Positions 1-9,200 of a DNA stretch of 64,000 bases are shown piece by piece. Source of the DNA: Streptomyces prunicolor NBRC 13075. Its GTDB lineage: Bacteria; Actinomycetota; Actinomycetes; Streptomycetales; Streptomycetaceae. The notes beneath the pieces are model-generated. The model was not told where the DNA came from. It made no database searches and saw only the letters and a list, made by a program, of their open reading frames with translations. The stretch covers positions 186,001 to 250,000 of the forward strand of contig NZ_BARF01000014.1 of NCBI RefSeq assembly GCF_000367365.1, read 5' to 3'. The position numbers and the translations under genes were made by a program. How positions within the stretch are numbered: position 1 is the first letter of the stretch; each line of letters starts with the position of its first letter.

Positions 1-81
1 GTACGCGCCGCCGACCGCACCGGTCACGCCTGGCGCAATCCGGTGTGGCGGCACCCCGACGGCTCCTTCGCGGAGTGGTGA
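1..81 (+). CDS. C-terminal tail of a probable hydrolase (5' end outside window)
   Basis: The open frame runs from the window edge to a TGA at 79-81 and encodes the last 26 residues of a protein (ends AWRNPVWRHPDG...FAEW). The pattern W-x-NP-V-W just before the stop resembles the end of the CehA/McbA and PHP-type metallohydrolases of actinomycetes, but 26 residues are too few to be sure. The stop codon overlaps the GTG of the next gene (GTGA), so the two are translationally coupled and probably part of one operon with the ketodeoxy-sugar genes downstream. Confidence 0.45.
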   Translation, partial: VRAADRTGHAWRNPVWRHPDGSFAEW

Positions 82-899
82 CCGTGCCGTTGGACATCGT
101 TATCGACCGTGCCCACGGCGGGCGTTGGACCTCGCTGCGCACCACGGCGGGGCGTGAGTGGCTGTGGCGGCGCGAGGCACCGGAACGCGACAACGTTTCC
201 CCGGGCGACACCTTCGTGGACGCGGGCGGACTGGAGGAGTGCATACCGACGGTCCGGGGCGCCCCCGACCACGGTGACGCCTGGTCAAGACCCTGGAAGC
301 GAGCGGGAGTTGCGGACATCCTCCACTGCGATCGGTTCACCCTGGCGCGTACGGTGCGTGCCACCACCGACGGAGCCGTGGCCGACTACATCCTGACGGC
401 CTACGCCGGCTTCCGCTTCGTATGGGCCGCCCATGCTCTCCTCGACCTCTCCGACGGTGCGGATCTGCACATCCGCGACGGGGCGCGCACCCGGCTCTTC
501 CCCGAGGCGGCGCCGCTGTTGGAGCGGGCCTGGCCGACCGGCGCCCCATGGGTGGGAGGCGGCTGGCCCACGCCGTGCGGACTGCGCCTGGACCGGTTCG
601 GTCCGGACGACGGGACCGCCGTAGGAGCGGTCGTGGACGCTTCCCACTGCTGCGTCCACGACCAGGACGACCGGCTCGCACTCGCCCTCGAAGCCGACGG
701 GCAGCCCTCGTCCATCGCACTGTGGCGCAACCTCGGCGGCTTTCCCGCCCCGTACTCCTACCGCAGCACCGGCGTTGAACCAATGCTCGGCCGCGTCTTC
801 GACCTCGCCGAGGCGGGCCCTGATGACGCCGCGCGCGTACCCGCCTCGGGCGAGGTGCGGTGGCGGCTGACGCTGACCACGAACTGCCGTTGTGCCTGA
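78..899 (+). CDS. Galactose-mutarotase-like (aldose 1-epimerase superfamily) protein
   Basis: Encodes about 273 residues with no signal peptide or membrane segment, so it is cytoplasmic. The pattern fits the mutarotase beta-sandwich: an early R-E-W-L-W stretch, then GGLEECIPTV and DHGDAWSRPW around residues 50-75, and LWRNLGGFP ... YRSTGVEPMLGRV near the end. Enzymes of this fold interconvert anomers of free sugars or sugar phosphates; the substrate here is unknown. The GTG at 78 was preferred to upstream in-frame codons because it forms a GTGA overlap with the preceding stop. The next gene, KDPG aldolase, starts 30 bases on, which suggests a role in sugar-acid breakdown. A non-catalytic sugar-binding member of the fold is the main alternative. 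Confidence 0.6.
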   Translation: MTVPLDIVIDRAHGGRWTSLRTTAGREWLWRREAPERDNVSPGDTFVDAGGLEECIPTVRGAPDHGDAWSRPWKRAGVADILHCDRFTLARTVRATTDGAVADYILTAYAGFRFVWAAHALLDLSDGADLHIRDGARTRLFPEAAPLLERAWPTGAPWVGGGWPTPCGLRLDRFGPDDGTAVGAVVDASHCCVHDQDDRLALALEADGQPSSIALWRNLGGFPAPYSYRSTGVEPMLGRVFDLAEAGPDDAARVPASGEVRWRLTLTTNCRCA

Positions 900-929
900 A
901 CCGACCTGTACAGGAAGGGAATTCGTCAC

Positions 930-1577
930 ATGGATCTGCGAGCGGCCCTGGCCGCACACCGTCTCGTCGCGATCATTCGCGGCACCGACCCGGAAGCCGC
1001 CGTACGCACCGTACTGACCCTCGCCGAGGAGGGCGTCGAACTGATCGAGGTGTCCCTCACCGGCACGGACGCCCTGTCCGTCATCGAGCGAGCACGCAAG
1101 GAACTGGGCCCCGACCGACCCCTCGGCGCCGGTACGGTCCTGACCGCCGACGACGCCCGCGCCGCCCACCGGGCCGGCGCGAACTTCGCCGTCACCCCAG
1201 CACTGGGGGACGGTATCCGCGAGGCGCACCGACTCGAACTGCCGGTGATCGCCGGGGTGTTGACCCCCACCGAGATCCTCGCCGCACGCCCCCTCGGTGT
1301 CGCCGCGCTGAAGATCTTCCCGGCCGCGGAGGCCGGCGGTCCCGCCTATCTCAAGGCGTTGCGGGGCCCGTTCCCGGACGAGGTGTTCGTACCGGTGGGC
1401 GGCGTGGACGAGTTGGCCGCGCGGGAGTACCTGAACGCCGGAGCGACCGCCGTCGGCGTCGGCTCGCCCCTGATCGGCGACGCGGCCGATGGCGGCAGCC
1501 TGACCGCGCTCCGCGCCCGAACTCGCGCCTTTCTCACCGTCGTTGAGGAAGCCTCGTTCGCACGGGAGGCATCATGA
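930..1577 (+). CDS. eda: 2-dehydro-3-deoxyphosphogluconate / 4-hydroxy-2-oxoglutarate aldolase
   Basis: A 215-residue class I aldolase of usual family length. It would split 2-keto-3-deoxy-6-phosphogluconate to pyruvate and glyceraldehyde 3-phosphate in the cytoplasm. Visible features are the N-terminal AIIRGTDP strand, ELIEVSLTG with the catalytic glutamate near residue 40, LGAGTVL, and ALKIFPA with the Schiff-base lysine at about residue 128, followed by PVGGV and the phosphate-binding GVGSPL segment. A purine-rich site (GGAAGGGA) lies about nine bases before the ATG. Its end overlaps the sugar kinase by four bases, so the kinase product is channelled straight to this enzyme. The pathway is the last part of hexuronate, gluconate or galactonate breakdown. 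Confidence 0.92.
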   Translation: MDLRAALAAHRLVAIIRGTDPEAAVRTVLTLAEEGVELIEVSLTGTDALSVIERARKELGPDRPLGAGTVLTADDARAAHRAGANFAVTPALGDGIREAHRLELPVIAGVLTPTEILAARPLGVAALKIFPAAEAGGPAYLKALRGPFPDEVFVPVGGVDELAAREYLNAGATAVGVGSPLIGDAADGGSLTALRARTRAFLTVVEEASFAREAS

Positions 1578-2569
1578 CGAGCGAATGGCGGTCGACGGAA
1601 GGCGCGGTCGTCTGTATCGGGGAGACCATGGCTGCCCTTGCCCCCGCTCCGTCCTCGTCGCTGGAGTGTGCCGACGATCTGCGGGTGTCGGTGGCCGGGG
1701 CGGAGTCGAACGTGGCCATGTATCTGGCCGACCTGGGGATCCCCGTGTCGTGGCTCTCGGCCGTGGGCGACGACCCGTTGGGACGGCGCGTGCTCGCGGA
1801 GGTCGGTGCGGCGGGTGTCGATGTGAGTGGTGTGCGGTGCGATCCGGAGCGGCCCACGGGACTGCTCGTGAAGGAACCGACCGGTTCGCGGACCCGGGTC
1901 CACTACTACCGCGGCAACTCGGCGGCATCGGCGATGGGCCCGGACGTACTCGACGACGGCAGGCTCGGATCGGCCTCCATCCTCCATCTCACGGGCGTGA
2001 CACCGGCGTTGTCCCCGTCCTGCCGGAGCCTGGTGGCCACCGCGCTCACCGTCCCGCCCGCCGACCGGCCGTACGCCATCAGCTTCGACGTCAACCACCG
2101 CCCCGCGCTGTGGCCGCCCGGTACGGCCGCCACCGTGCTGCGCGACCTCGCCGACCGGGCCGACATCACCTTCGTCGGCCTCGACGAGGCGCGGGAGTTG
2201 TGGGACGCGGACCTCCAACCAGCCGACGTACGGGCGCTGTTGCCGCACCCACGCCTTCTCGTCGTCAAGGACGGCGGGCATTCCGCCATCGCCTTCAGCG
2301 ACGAAGGCGTACGGACCGTGCCCGCGCTGGACACGGACGTGGTGGAGCCCGTCGGCGCGGGCGACGCGTTCGCCGCCGGAGTCCTGACCGGGCTGCTGCG
2401 CGGTGAGGGCATGGAGCGTGCGCTGCGGCTGGGACACATCACGGCTGCCTCGGCGCTCAAGGTGACCGCTGATCATGGCCCGTTGCCGGACAGCGCCCGG
2501 ATCGAGCGGCTCCTTGCGCTTCCGACGAGCGAGTGGGCGGCCGGGGCCGGGACCAGTCTGTGCGGGTGA
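1574..2569 (+). CDS. kdgK: PfkB-family sugar kinase, probable 2-keto-3-deoxygluconate kinase
   Basis: A 331-residue ribokinase/PfkB kinase. Visible landmarks are GAESNVAMYLADLG (sugar-binding region, residues 50-65), FDVNHRP in the middle, and EPVGAGDAFAAG near residue 260 with the catalytic aspartate and anion hole of the family. The start overlaps the aldolase stop as ATGA. Because its partner is KDPG aldolase, phosphorylation of 2-keto-3-deoxygluconate at O6 with ATP is the likely reaction; the pair turns KDG into pyruvate and triose phosphate. A different ketose or deoxy-sugar substrate cannot be excluded from sequence alone. Confidence 0.85.
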   Translation: MTSEWRSTEGAVVCIGETMAALAPAPSSSLECADDLRVSVAGAESNVAMYLADLGIPVSWLSAVGDDPLGRRVLAEVGAAGVDVSGVRCDPERPTGLLVKEPTGSRTRVHYYRGNSAASAMGPDVLDDGRLGSASILHLTGVTPALSPSCRSLVATALTVPPADRPYAISFDVNHRPALWPPGTAATVLRDLADRADITFVGLDEARELWDADLQPADVRALLPHPRLLVVKDGGHSAIAFSDEGVRTVPALDTDVVEPVGAGDAFAAGVLTGLLRGEGMERALRLGHITAASALKVTADHGPLPDSARIERLLALPTSEWAAGAGTSLCG

Positions 2570-2588
2570 CCAGGTGCATCGCGCTCGG

Positions 2589-2948
2589 TCAAGGATGACG
2601 CGACGCGTCGACCCCGCCCGACTCGGGAGGATCAGGTACGGCGTCCGTGGCGTTGGGGGTGGGTGACACCGACGGGCGGTTCGCGGGAGGGACCGGTGTC
2701 TCCCGGACCTCGTGGATCGCCACGAACAGGACGCCGATCACCGCGGCGGCCACGACGAGCAGCGCGACGGCGGTGCGGCGGACCGGGTGGAGGGCCGGGA
2801 GCCGGAACAGCCGGGGCCGGCCGGTCGGCGGGGCGGGGGCGCGCAGTGTGTGGAGGTCGACGGAGTCGGCCCGGGCGCGCAGGGCGTTGCGCAGCCGTTC
2901 TTCGAGGGGGTCCGGAGAGAGGCCGGAACCGAGGTCCTGTTCGATCAT
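2589..2948 (-). CDS. Small one-TM protein beside an ECF sigma factor
   Basis: A 119-residue protein with a charged cytoplasmic N-terminus (residues 1-55), one hydrophobic helix around residues 58-80 (AVALLVVAAAVIGVLFVAI) and a proline/serine-rich exterior tail. It starts 28 bases after the sigma-factor stop, so the two are co-transcribed. Position and topology suggest an anti-sigma or sigma-accessory role, as is common for such pairs in Streptomyces. There is no zinc-finger HxxxCxxC motif, so it is not a classical ZAS anti-sigma factor. Function is otherwise unknown. Confidence 0.6.
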   Translation of the reverse strand: MIEQDLGSGLSPDPLEERLRNALRARADSVDLHTLRAPAPPTGRPRLFRLPALHPVRRTAVALLVVAAAVIGVLFVAIHEVRETPVPPANRPSVSPTPNATDAVPDPPESGGVDASRHP

Positions 2949-2976
2949 CGGGACGCCTCCGGGGTCACGCGTGTGG

Positions 2977-3648
2977 TCATCGGGACGCCTCCAACTCTCG
3001 GCGCAGGGCGGCCAGTGCGCGGCTCGCGGTGGATTTGACCGCGCCGCGGGACAGGCTCAGGGTGTCGGCGATCTGGGCCTCGCTGAGATGGGACCAGTAC
3101 CGCAGGACCAGCACTTCACGTTGCCGCCGGGTCAACCGGTGCAGGGCGGCGATCACTTCACCGTGCTCCTCGCGCAACAGCACAGGCTCTTCGGCCGAGG
3201 GTGCGTGCCCTTCGCGCTCGGGCACGTGGGCCCGTACCGTACGGCGGCGGCGCAGGACCGAGCGCGAGGTGTTGACCACGCTGGTGCGCAGATACGCGTC
3301 GGGGTTGTCCAGGCCGGTCAGCCGCTCGCCGTGGCGGCGGTAGAGCGCGGCGAAGACGTCCTGCACGACGTCCTCCGCCGTGGGGAGGTCGTCCACCAGG
3401 AGCAGGGCCAGGCGGACGAGGGGTAGGCGGCGGTGGGCGTAGAGCTCGTCGATGCCGGGTTCGCCGAGGTCGGCGGGTACGGCCGGTGCGTCCGGCGCCA
3501 CCGGGAGGTCCTCGCGCGGCTGCGACACCCCGCGCACCAGGTGCCGTAGCGCCCGTCGCAGCGCGTCCGACCAGGTGCGGGCCGGGAAACGTGGGGGGCT
3601 GTACCTGCCCGTCGGTGTGCCGTAGGCCGGGGTCGTCGCCGCGTTCAT
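2977..3648 (-). CDS. ECF RNA polymerase sigma factor, SigE-like family
   Basis: Encodes 223 residues. Sigma region 2 is visible as RLPLVRLALLLVDDLPTAED followed by VVQDVFAALYRR (about residues 75-105), and region 4 as TRRQREVLVLRYWSHLSEAQ then IADTLSLSRGAVKSTASRAL with its helix-turn-helix near the C-terminus. The ATG at 3648 has GGAG seven bases upstream; the long open frame further upstream is low-complexity and unlikely to be translated. There is a 70-residue proline-rich extension before region 2. Family members direct RNA polymerase to stress or envelope regulons. The adjacent one-TM protein is the likely regulator, and the upstream secreted protein a possible target. Confidence 0.85.
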   Translation of the reverse strand: MNAATTPAYGTPTGRYSPPRFPARTWSDALRRALRHLVRGVSQPREDLPVAPDAPAVPADLGEPGIDELYAHRRLPLVRLALLLVDDLPTAEDVVQDVFAALYRRHGERLTGLDNPDAYLRTSVVNTSRSVLRRRRTVRAHVPEREGHAPSAEEPVLLREEHGEVIAALHRLTRRQREVLVLRYWSHLSEAQIADTLSLSRGAVKSTASRALAALRRELEASR

Positions 3649-3805
3649 GGATCTCCAGGACAGCAAGGTCTTCGTACAGTCGTCCGGTTTCGCCGGGAGG
3701 GCGGGCGGTGGGCCGCCGGGCAGGTACCCGGCGGCTCCACCTCGGCGCGGGCCGCCGAATGGCCCGTAGCCGATCAGCGGCGCTCGGCCGCGTCCGTCTG
3801 CTCCG

Positions 3806-4210
3806 TCAGCGCTTGGCGGGAGCGGGCTTGGCGTCCCTGGCGGAGTGGTCCGGGGCGGTGTCCTTCCCGTCGGGTGTCGCCTCGACCGGGTCGCCGACGT
3901 TCGGGCCCGGGTCCACGCACTCGCCGCCGGGCACCGCGTCGACCGGGTCATCGCTGAGCGTCGTGTACGACACCTGGTTGCCCTTGACGGTGTTGTCCAC
4001 CCCGTCCGGCACCGCCTCGACCGGCGCCGGGCACAGCTCGGTGTACGTAACCTGGGTGGGCACCGGCTTGGGCTCGGACGCGGAGTTGTCGGCGTGGGCG
4101 GTGAACGAGCCGCCGATGGCGAGCGCGGCGGCGGCGCCGGTGACGCCCAGGGCGATCCGCACCCGGCCCGCGCGGAGGCTGCGGCGGACGGTGCTCTGAC
4201 CTGCAGACAT
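3806..4210 (-). CDS. Small secreted repeat protein
   Basis: A 134-residue protein with a twin-arginine-like basic N-terminus, a hydrophobic stretch IALGVTGAAAALAIGGSFTA and an AHA-type signal-peptidase site near residue 38, so it is exported. The mature part holds two degenerate copies of about 25 residues (VTYTELCPAPVEAVPDG and VSYTTLSDDPVDAVPGG) and a third short DPVEATPDG, with two cysteines. No known domain is recognised. It ends in a lysine/proline tail. The start at 4210 precedes an upstream region carrying two perfect 18-bp tandem repeats (4346-4381). It lies 157 bases upstream of the sigma gene, and may belong to that sigma factor's regulon. Confidence 0.65.
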   Translation of the reverse strand: MSAGQSTVRRSLRAGRVRIALGVTGAAAALAIGGSFTAHADNSASEPKPVPTQVTYTELCPAPVEAVPDGVDNTVKGNQVSYTTLSDDPVDAVPGGECVDPGPNVGDPVEATPDGKDTAPDHSARDAKPAPAKR

Positions 4211-4345
4211 GTGATTCCTCGAATCGTCGATGCTGACGGGACTGGCGGGCCGCCGCCACGGCTGGCTTCCCGTGGCGAAGGCCCTGGCTCGGAGGCGCCT
4301 CCACCCGGACAGACGTTCCGAGGGCATCGAGGTTGCAGGTCGGAA

Positions 4346-4381
4346 GAATCTTTTCTACGGGGCGAATCTTTTCTACGGGGC
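4346..4381. repeat. Two perfect 18-bp tandem repeats upstream of the secreted-protein gene
   Basis: The unit GAATCTTTTCTACGGGGC occurs at 4346-4363 and again without a gap at 4364-4381. It lies about 135 bases upstream of the start of the minus-strand secreted-protein gene and just past the end of the MOSC/reductase gene. Being AT-rich in a GC-rich setting and spaced nearly two helical turns apart, it could be a tandem binding site or a duplicated promoter element. Confidence 0.7.
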
Positions 4382-4395
4382 GTGCGTGACGGCTC

Positions 4396-6123
4396 CTACA
4401 TGTCCAGGACGAGGTCCGTGCCGGGTCGGGCGCAGCAGATCAGGATCTCGCCGTCGGCCGGTGGCTCCAGCGGGTCGGGGGAGTAGGTGATCGTGCCGGA
4501 CAGCAGGGGCGTGACGCAGGTGTGGCAGACGCCGGTGCGGCAGCTCCAGCGGGTGGGTACGTCGCAGGCGTCGGCGAGTTCGAGCAGACTGCGGTTGTTG
4601 TCGGCGTCGAACGGGACGGCGATGCCGCTGCGGGCGAAGGTCACCAACGGGCCGGTTCCGGGCGGGCCTTGGGGCGGGTGGGGTGCGCGGGCGGGGTGGT
4701 CGGTGAGGCCGGGGTTGATCGCGCCCAGGGTTCCGAAGAGCTCGGTGCGGATGTGCGCGGGGTCGATACCGGCCTCGGTGAGGGCCTGCCGCATGTCGGT
4801 CATGAAGGGGGCGGGGCCGCAGACGTACGCGGTCGCGTCGGCCGGGACCGACAGCGCGAGCAGCCTGTCCTTCGTGAGGCGTCCCGGGGTGGCATGGGCG
4901 TGCCGGAGTTCCTCGGGCGTGGCCGCGCTGTAGAAGACGTGCTCGTGCGCGTCCGGCAGCGAGGTGAGCAGCTCGTGGGCCTCGGCTGCGAGGGGGTGTT
5001 CCCGGGGGCCGCGGGCGCCGTGGATCCACCAGACCTCGCGCTTGCTGCCCTGCGCGGCAAGCTCGTGCAGCATGGACAGCACCGGCGTGAGACCGATACC
5101 GGCGGAGACGAGTAGGACCGGTCCAACGCCCTCGGCGTACACGAACTCCCCACGGGGCGCGGCGACTTCGAGGACCGTACCCGGTCGTAGCCGCGTGGTG
5201 AGGTAGCCGCTGGCGGTGCCGTGGGCCTCGTGTTTGACGCTGATCCGGTAGCTGCCGGCGTCGGGTGCGGCGGACAGTGAGTAGCTGCGCACGGGGGCGG
5301 GGCCGGTCGTAGTGGGGACGCGCAGGGTCAGGTACTGGCCCGCGCGGGCGGCCGGGAGCGGGGAGTCGTCCGGGGCGGTCAGCCGGATCGAGGTGACCGT
5401 CGTGCTCTCCGGGACCACGTCCGTCACGCGCAGCGCGCGGAAACCGTTCCAGGCCGGGCGGGCGGTGGTCGCCGTACCGTCGGCTGCGGCGAGCAGTTCA
5501 CGGAACGACCCCTGCCAGCCGGGGCTCAGCGCGGGCACGTCCAGGGCGAGACGCAGCTTGGCGGGATCGCGGCCGGGGAGGTAGAGCAGCGCGTCGGTAT
5601 CGGCCACGCTCAGCGCGCCCGGACCGGTTCCGGTCCGTACGATCCGGTCGCCGGCCTGTACCCGGCCCTCCCGCACGACCCGCATGTAGAACCCGGGACG
5701 GTGATGGCTCACCAGCAGCGCGGCAAGCTCGGGTTCGCCGAAGCGCATGCCGACGCGGTAGCAGGTGACGCGCGGCTGAGTCACCTCGAACTCGGCCTCG
5801 CCGATGCGGTACCGGTCACCGATGCACACCTCGTCGTCGGGCAGGCCGTCCACGGTGAGGTTCTCGCCGAACTGGCCGTAGCCGAGGTCGTCCCGGCCGA
5901 AGTGCCGCTGCCAGTGCCGGTACGACTGGATCTGGTAGACGAGTACGGCCCGCTGCTCACCGCCGTGGCCCGCGGTGTCGCCCTGGCCGTCGCCGTCGAT
6001 GTTGAGCCGGCGGACCATCGCCGGGCCGACCACCGGGTACTTCCACACACCGGTGTAGACGGTCTTGCCCTGCCAGGGAACGTCCTTCGGCATCCCGACA
6101 TTCACCGACAGCAGGGTGGGCAC
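4396..6123 (-). CDS. MOSC domain / ferredoxin-NADP reductase / 2Fe-2S ferredoxin fusion
   Basis: A 575-residue three-part redox protein. Residues 1-165 form a MOSC domain (TVYTGVWKYPV..., FGENLTVDGL, RVTCYRVGMR with the conserved cysteine), a molybdenum-cofactor sulfurtransferase-type fold. Residues 225-460 are an FAD/NAD(P)H-binding reductase: PVRSYSLS for FAD, SAGIGLTPVLSML for the nucleotide and YVCGPAPFM near the end. The C-terminus is a plant-type ferredoxin with CRTGVCHTC and a fourth cysteine in ILICCARPG. It probably moves electrons from NAD(P)H through FAD to the iron-sulfur cluster and on to a substrate bound by the MOSC part, perhaps N-hydroxylated compounds as in YcbX/YiiM systems. 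GTG 6123 was chosen because GGAG lies six bases upstream. No signal peptide. Confidence 0.85.
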   Translation of the reverse strand: MPTLLSVNVGMPKDVPWQGKTVYTGVWKYPVVGPAMVRRLNIDGDGQGDTAGHGGEQRAVLVYQIQSYRHWQRHFGRDDLGYGQFGENLTVDGLPDDEVCIGDRYRIGEAEFEVTQPRVTCYRVGMRFGEPELAALLVSHHRPGFYMRVVREGRVQAGDRIVRTGTGPGALSVADTDALLYLPGRDPAKLRLALDVPALSPGWQGSFRELLAAADGTATTARPAWNGFRALRVTDVVPESTTVTSIRLTAPDDSPLPAARAGQYLTLRVPTTTGPAPVRSYSLSAAPDAGSYRISVKHEAHGTASGYLTTRLRPGTVLEVAAPRGEFVYAEGVGPVLLVSAGIGLTPVLSMLHELAAQGSKREVWWIHGARGPREHPLAAEAHELLTSLPDAHEHVFYSAATPEELRHAHATPGRLTKDRLLALSVPADATAYVCGPAPFMTDMRQALTEAGIDPAHIRTELFGTLGAINPGLTDHPARAPHPPQGPPGTGPLVTFARSGIAVPFDADNNRSLLELADACDVPTRWSCRTGVCHTCVTPLLSGTITYSPDPLEPPADGEILICCARPGTDLVLDM

Positions 6124-6191
6124 GGGGAACTCCTTCCCACGGGGAACTCTTCCCACAGGACGACCGGTACGGCAGGCCGTCCCTTCCCATA

Positions 6192-6231
6192 CTGAGGGCG
6201 CGGTCCCCGCTGTGCGAGACCGCGCCCTCAG
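6192..6231 (-). terminator. Strong hairpin downstream of the beta-galactosidase gene
   Basis: A perfect 13-bp stem (CTGAGGGCGCGGT at 6192-6204 pairing with 6219-6231) encloses a 14-base loop, ten bases after the stop of the GH2 gene. No T-run follows, as is usual for actinomycete terminators. It separates the sugar operon from the MOSC/reductase gene further along the same strand. Confidence 0.75.
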
Positions 6232-6241
6232 CCGCGCCGTT

Positions 6242-9200
6242 CTAGCGCGGTGCCGTGATCCGGAGCCTGATCGTCCGGGCTTCCGGGCGCAGCGCGAACT
6301 CGGGCCACACGTCCGGACCGCAGGCCCGGGAGCCGAGCCCGTGCTGGGCGGCGTCGACGAACAGCCGGCTCGTCGTCGATTCCGGCAGCTCGAAGGGGTG
6401 ACCGGCCTTGGCGATCTCCTGCGGGGTGTGCCGACTGAGCGTGAAGCCGGGACGGCGGCCGTGCGGGTCGGGGAGTGCCTCGATGTGCAGCACCTCGGTG
6501 TCGCCGCTGGTCAGGGCCAGTCGGCGCAGTTCGGAGCGGTGACCGGTCTCCTGGGGGCGCGCGTAGTCGACCGACAGGTCACCGATGGTCGCCGAGAAGC
6601 GGCCGGTGCGGGCCGCGCGGACACTGTCCGGGTAGGACTCCAGCGGGCCGAGGCCGAACCACTCGGCGCCATCGACCGGAGCCGCGCCGTCGGGCAGGTC
6701 GAAACGGACCCCGATCCGCGGCCACACCGTCTGCCAGCCGCGTGAGGGCTGGATCTCCACCCGCAGCTCCACCTCGCCGTCGCCCGCCCGCGACCAGACG
6801 GACTCCACCAGTACCGACAGGGCCGAGTCGGCGGCCGACACCTTGTCGACCGTGCGCAGCGCGTCCGCGCTCTGCTCCACGGACACCCGGCGCGAGGTCA
6901 GCCGGTCGAGCCCGTCACGAAGCCACAGCTCGGCGTTGGACACCCCGGAGACACTCGCGTCACTCTCGACGACCTCGCCCCACGCGCCCTTGTCGTTGTC
7001 GGTCGGCGCCCGGAGCAGTTCCAACCGCGGTCCTGCTACAGCCCGTTCGCCCAGCCTGACGAGAGACCCGCCGACGAACTCCGCGACGCCGAGCGTGAGC
7101 GTCCCGTCGCCGGGCTGCCAGTCGAACCGGCCACGGCCACCGGGTACCGGACGGCGAACCGACCGGTCCAGCTGGGCAGTTGCGACGACATGACCCTCGG
7201 GCGCCCACGGGGTTGCTGTCGCCAGCACCGCGTCGACCGTCACCCAGGTCTCGGCGTCCGGCGACACCGGGACCGACGGCAGCGACACCCGGCCCGAGTC
7301 GCCCGCCGCGACGAGGGGGACCGCCAACTCCCGTGATTCCACGGGCACTCCGTCATGCTCGACCCGCCAGCGGAAGCGCAGGTCCGACGTGTCGGTCGTA
7401 TGCCGGAGGTTGGTGATCGCGACCTTGTCGCCGTCGAAGGCGAAGCGCACCGGTGCCACGACGGCCTTGAACTCATGGAGGCTCGGGGTCGGCACGTCGT
7501 TGCTCAACACCATGCCGTCCATCACGAAGTTGCCGTCATGGACGACCTCTCCGAAGTCGCCGCCGTACGCGTAGTACGGCGTCCCGTCCGGGGTCCTCGA
7601 CAGGATGCCGTGGTCGCGCCACTCCCAGACGAACCCGCCGTGCAGGCGCGGGTGTTGGCGCACCAGCGCCTCGTACTGGTCGAAGGCGCCCGGCCCGTTG
7701 CCCATCGCGTGGGCGTACTCGCACAGCAGGAACGGCCTGGTGCGCTGCCTGGCGCCTTGTGCGGGCGTGCAGTTGAGGAGCGGGGCGCGTGAGCCGTCGG
7801 TGCCGATCTGCTCGGTCTCCAGCACGGACGCGTACATGCGCGAGTAGACGTCGGTGTACTCGCCGGTGTAGTCGCCCTCGTAGTGCACGGGGCGTTCGGC
7901 GTCGCGGGCGTGGACCCACGCCGACATGGCGGCGAGGTTGCTGCCGGTGCCCGCCTCGTTGCCGAGGGACCAGATCACGATGCTGGGATGGTTCTTGTCC
8001 CGCTCGACCGTGCGCTCGATACGGTCCAGATACGCCGCGCGCCAAGCCGGGTCGTCGCTGGGGTTGCCGACCCAGCCGACCTTGTCGAAGCCGTGCGTCT
8101 CCAGATCGCACTCCAGGATCACCCAGAATCCGAGCTCGTCGGCGAGGTCGAGCAGCCGGGGATGCGGCGGGTAGTGGCTGGTGCGGATCGCGTTCACGTT
8201 GAACCGCTTCATCAGCGCCAGGTCCTCGCGGGCGTGCGCCTCGTCGAAGACCCGGCCGCGCTCGGGATGGGTCTCGTGCCGGTTGACCCCGTGGAACACG
8301 ACCCGCCGCCCGTTGACCAGGAACTGGTCCCCGCGGATCTCGACCGTACGGAAACCCACCCGCAGGGAGACGGTCTCCGCGGCCGTCGACACCGTGGCGT
8401 CGTACAGGCGCGGCAGCTCGGCCGACCAGGGCTCCACCTCGGCGATGTCGACGGGGGCCACCTCGTCCGGCGTCGCCCAGACCCGCTCGACACCGAGTTC
8501 GGGGATGCGCAGGGTGACCGGGAACGCCGTAGCGGCGGCGGCGACCTCAGTCTCGACCCGCCCGCGCCCGTCGTCGAAACCGCTCCGCAGCCAGACGTCC
8601 TCGATGCCCCCGACCGGACGGGCGGTCAGGGTGACGTCCCGGAAGATGCCCGGCAGCCACCACTGGTCCTGGTCCTCGACATAACTGGCCGCCGACCACT
8701 GGTGCACCCGTACGGCGACGACGTTCTCACCAGGGCGTACGGCGGACGTCACGTCGAACTCGTGGGCCAGTCGGCTGCCGCTCGCGCCGCCGATCTCGAT
8801 CCCGTTGACCCACACGTGGAAGAGGGACTCGACACCGTCGAAGCGCAGGACGACCCGCTCGGCGTCCGACCAGTCGGCGGGGACGGCGAAGGTGCGGCGG
8901 TAGTCGCCGGTGGGGTTCTCGTCCGGGACGTACGGCGGGTCGATCGGGAACGGGAACTGGACGTTCGTGTAGATCGGGCGGCCGTACGCTCCATCGCCCT
9001 CCAGCACCCAGTGGGCGGGCACGGGGATGCTGTCCCAGCCGTGGTCGTCGAAGCCGTCGGCCGCGAAGTCCTCCGCCGCCGACGCAGTGGGGGACAGGCG
9101 GAAACGCCAGGAGCCGTTCAGGGAAAGGGAGTTCGCGTCAGAGTGCAGCCACGAGCGCGCCGGACGCAGGGCGCCGCGCCCGGGTGCGAGGTCGGAAACA

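Noticed and set aside
285..1229. Long minus-strand open frame opposite the mutarotase-like gene
   Set aside because: It lies wholly over two convincing plus-strand genes, has arginine/glycine-rich composition and no recognisable motif; such shadow frames are common in high-GC DNA.
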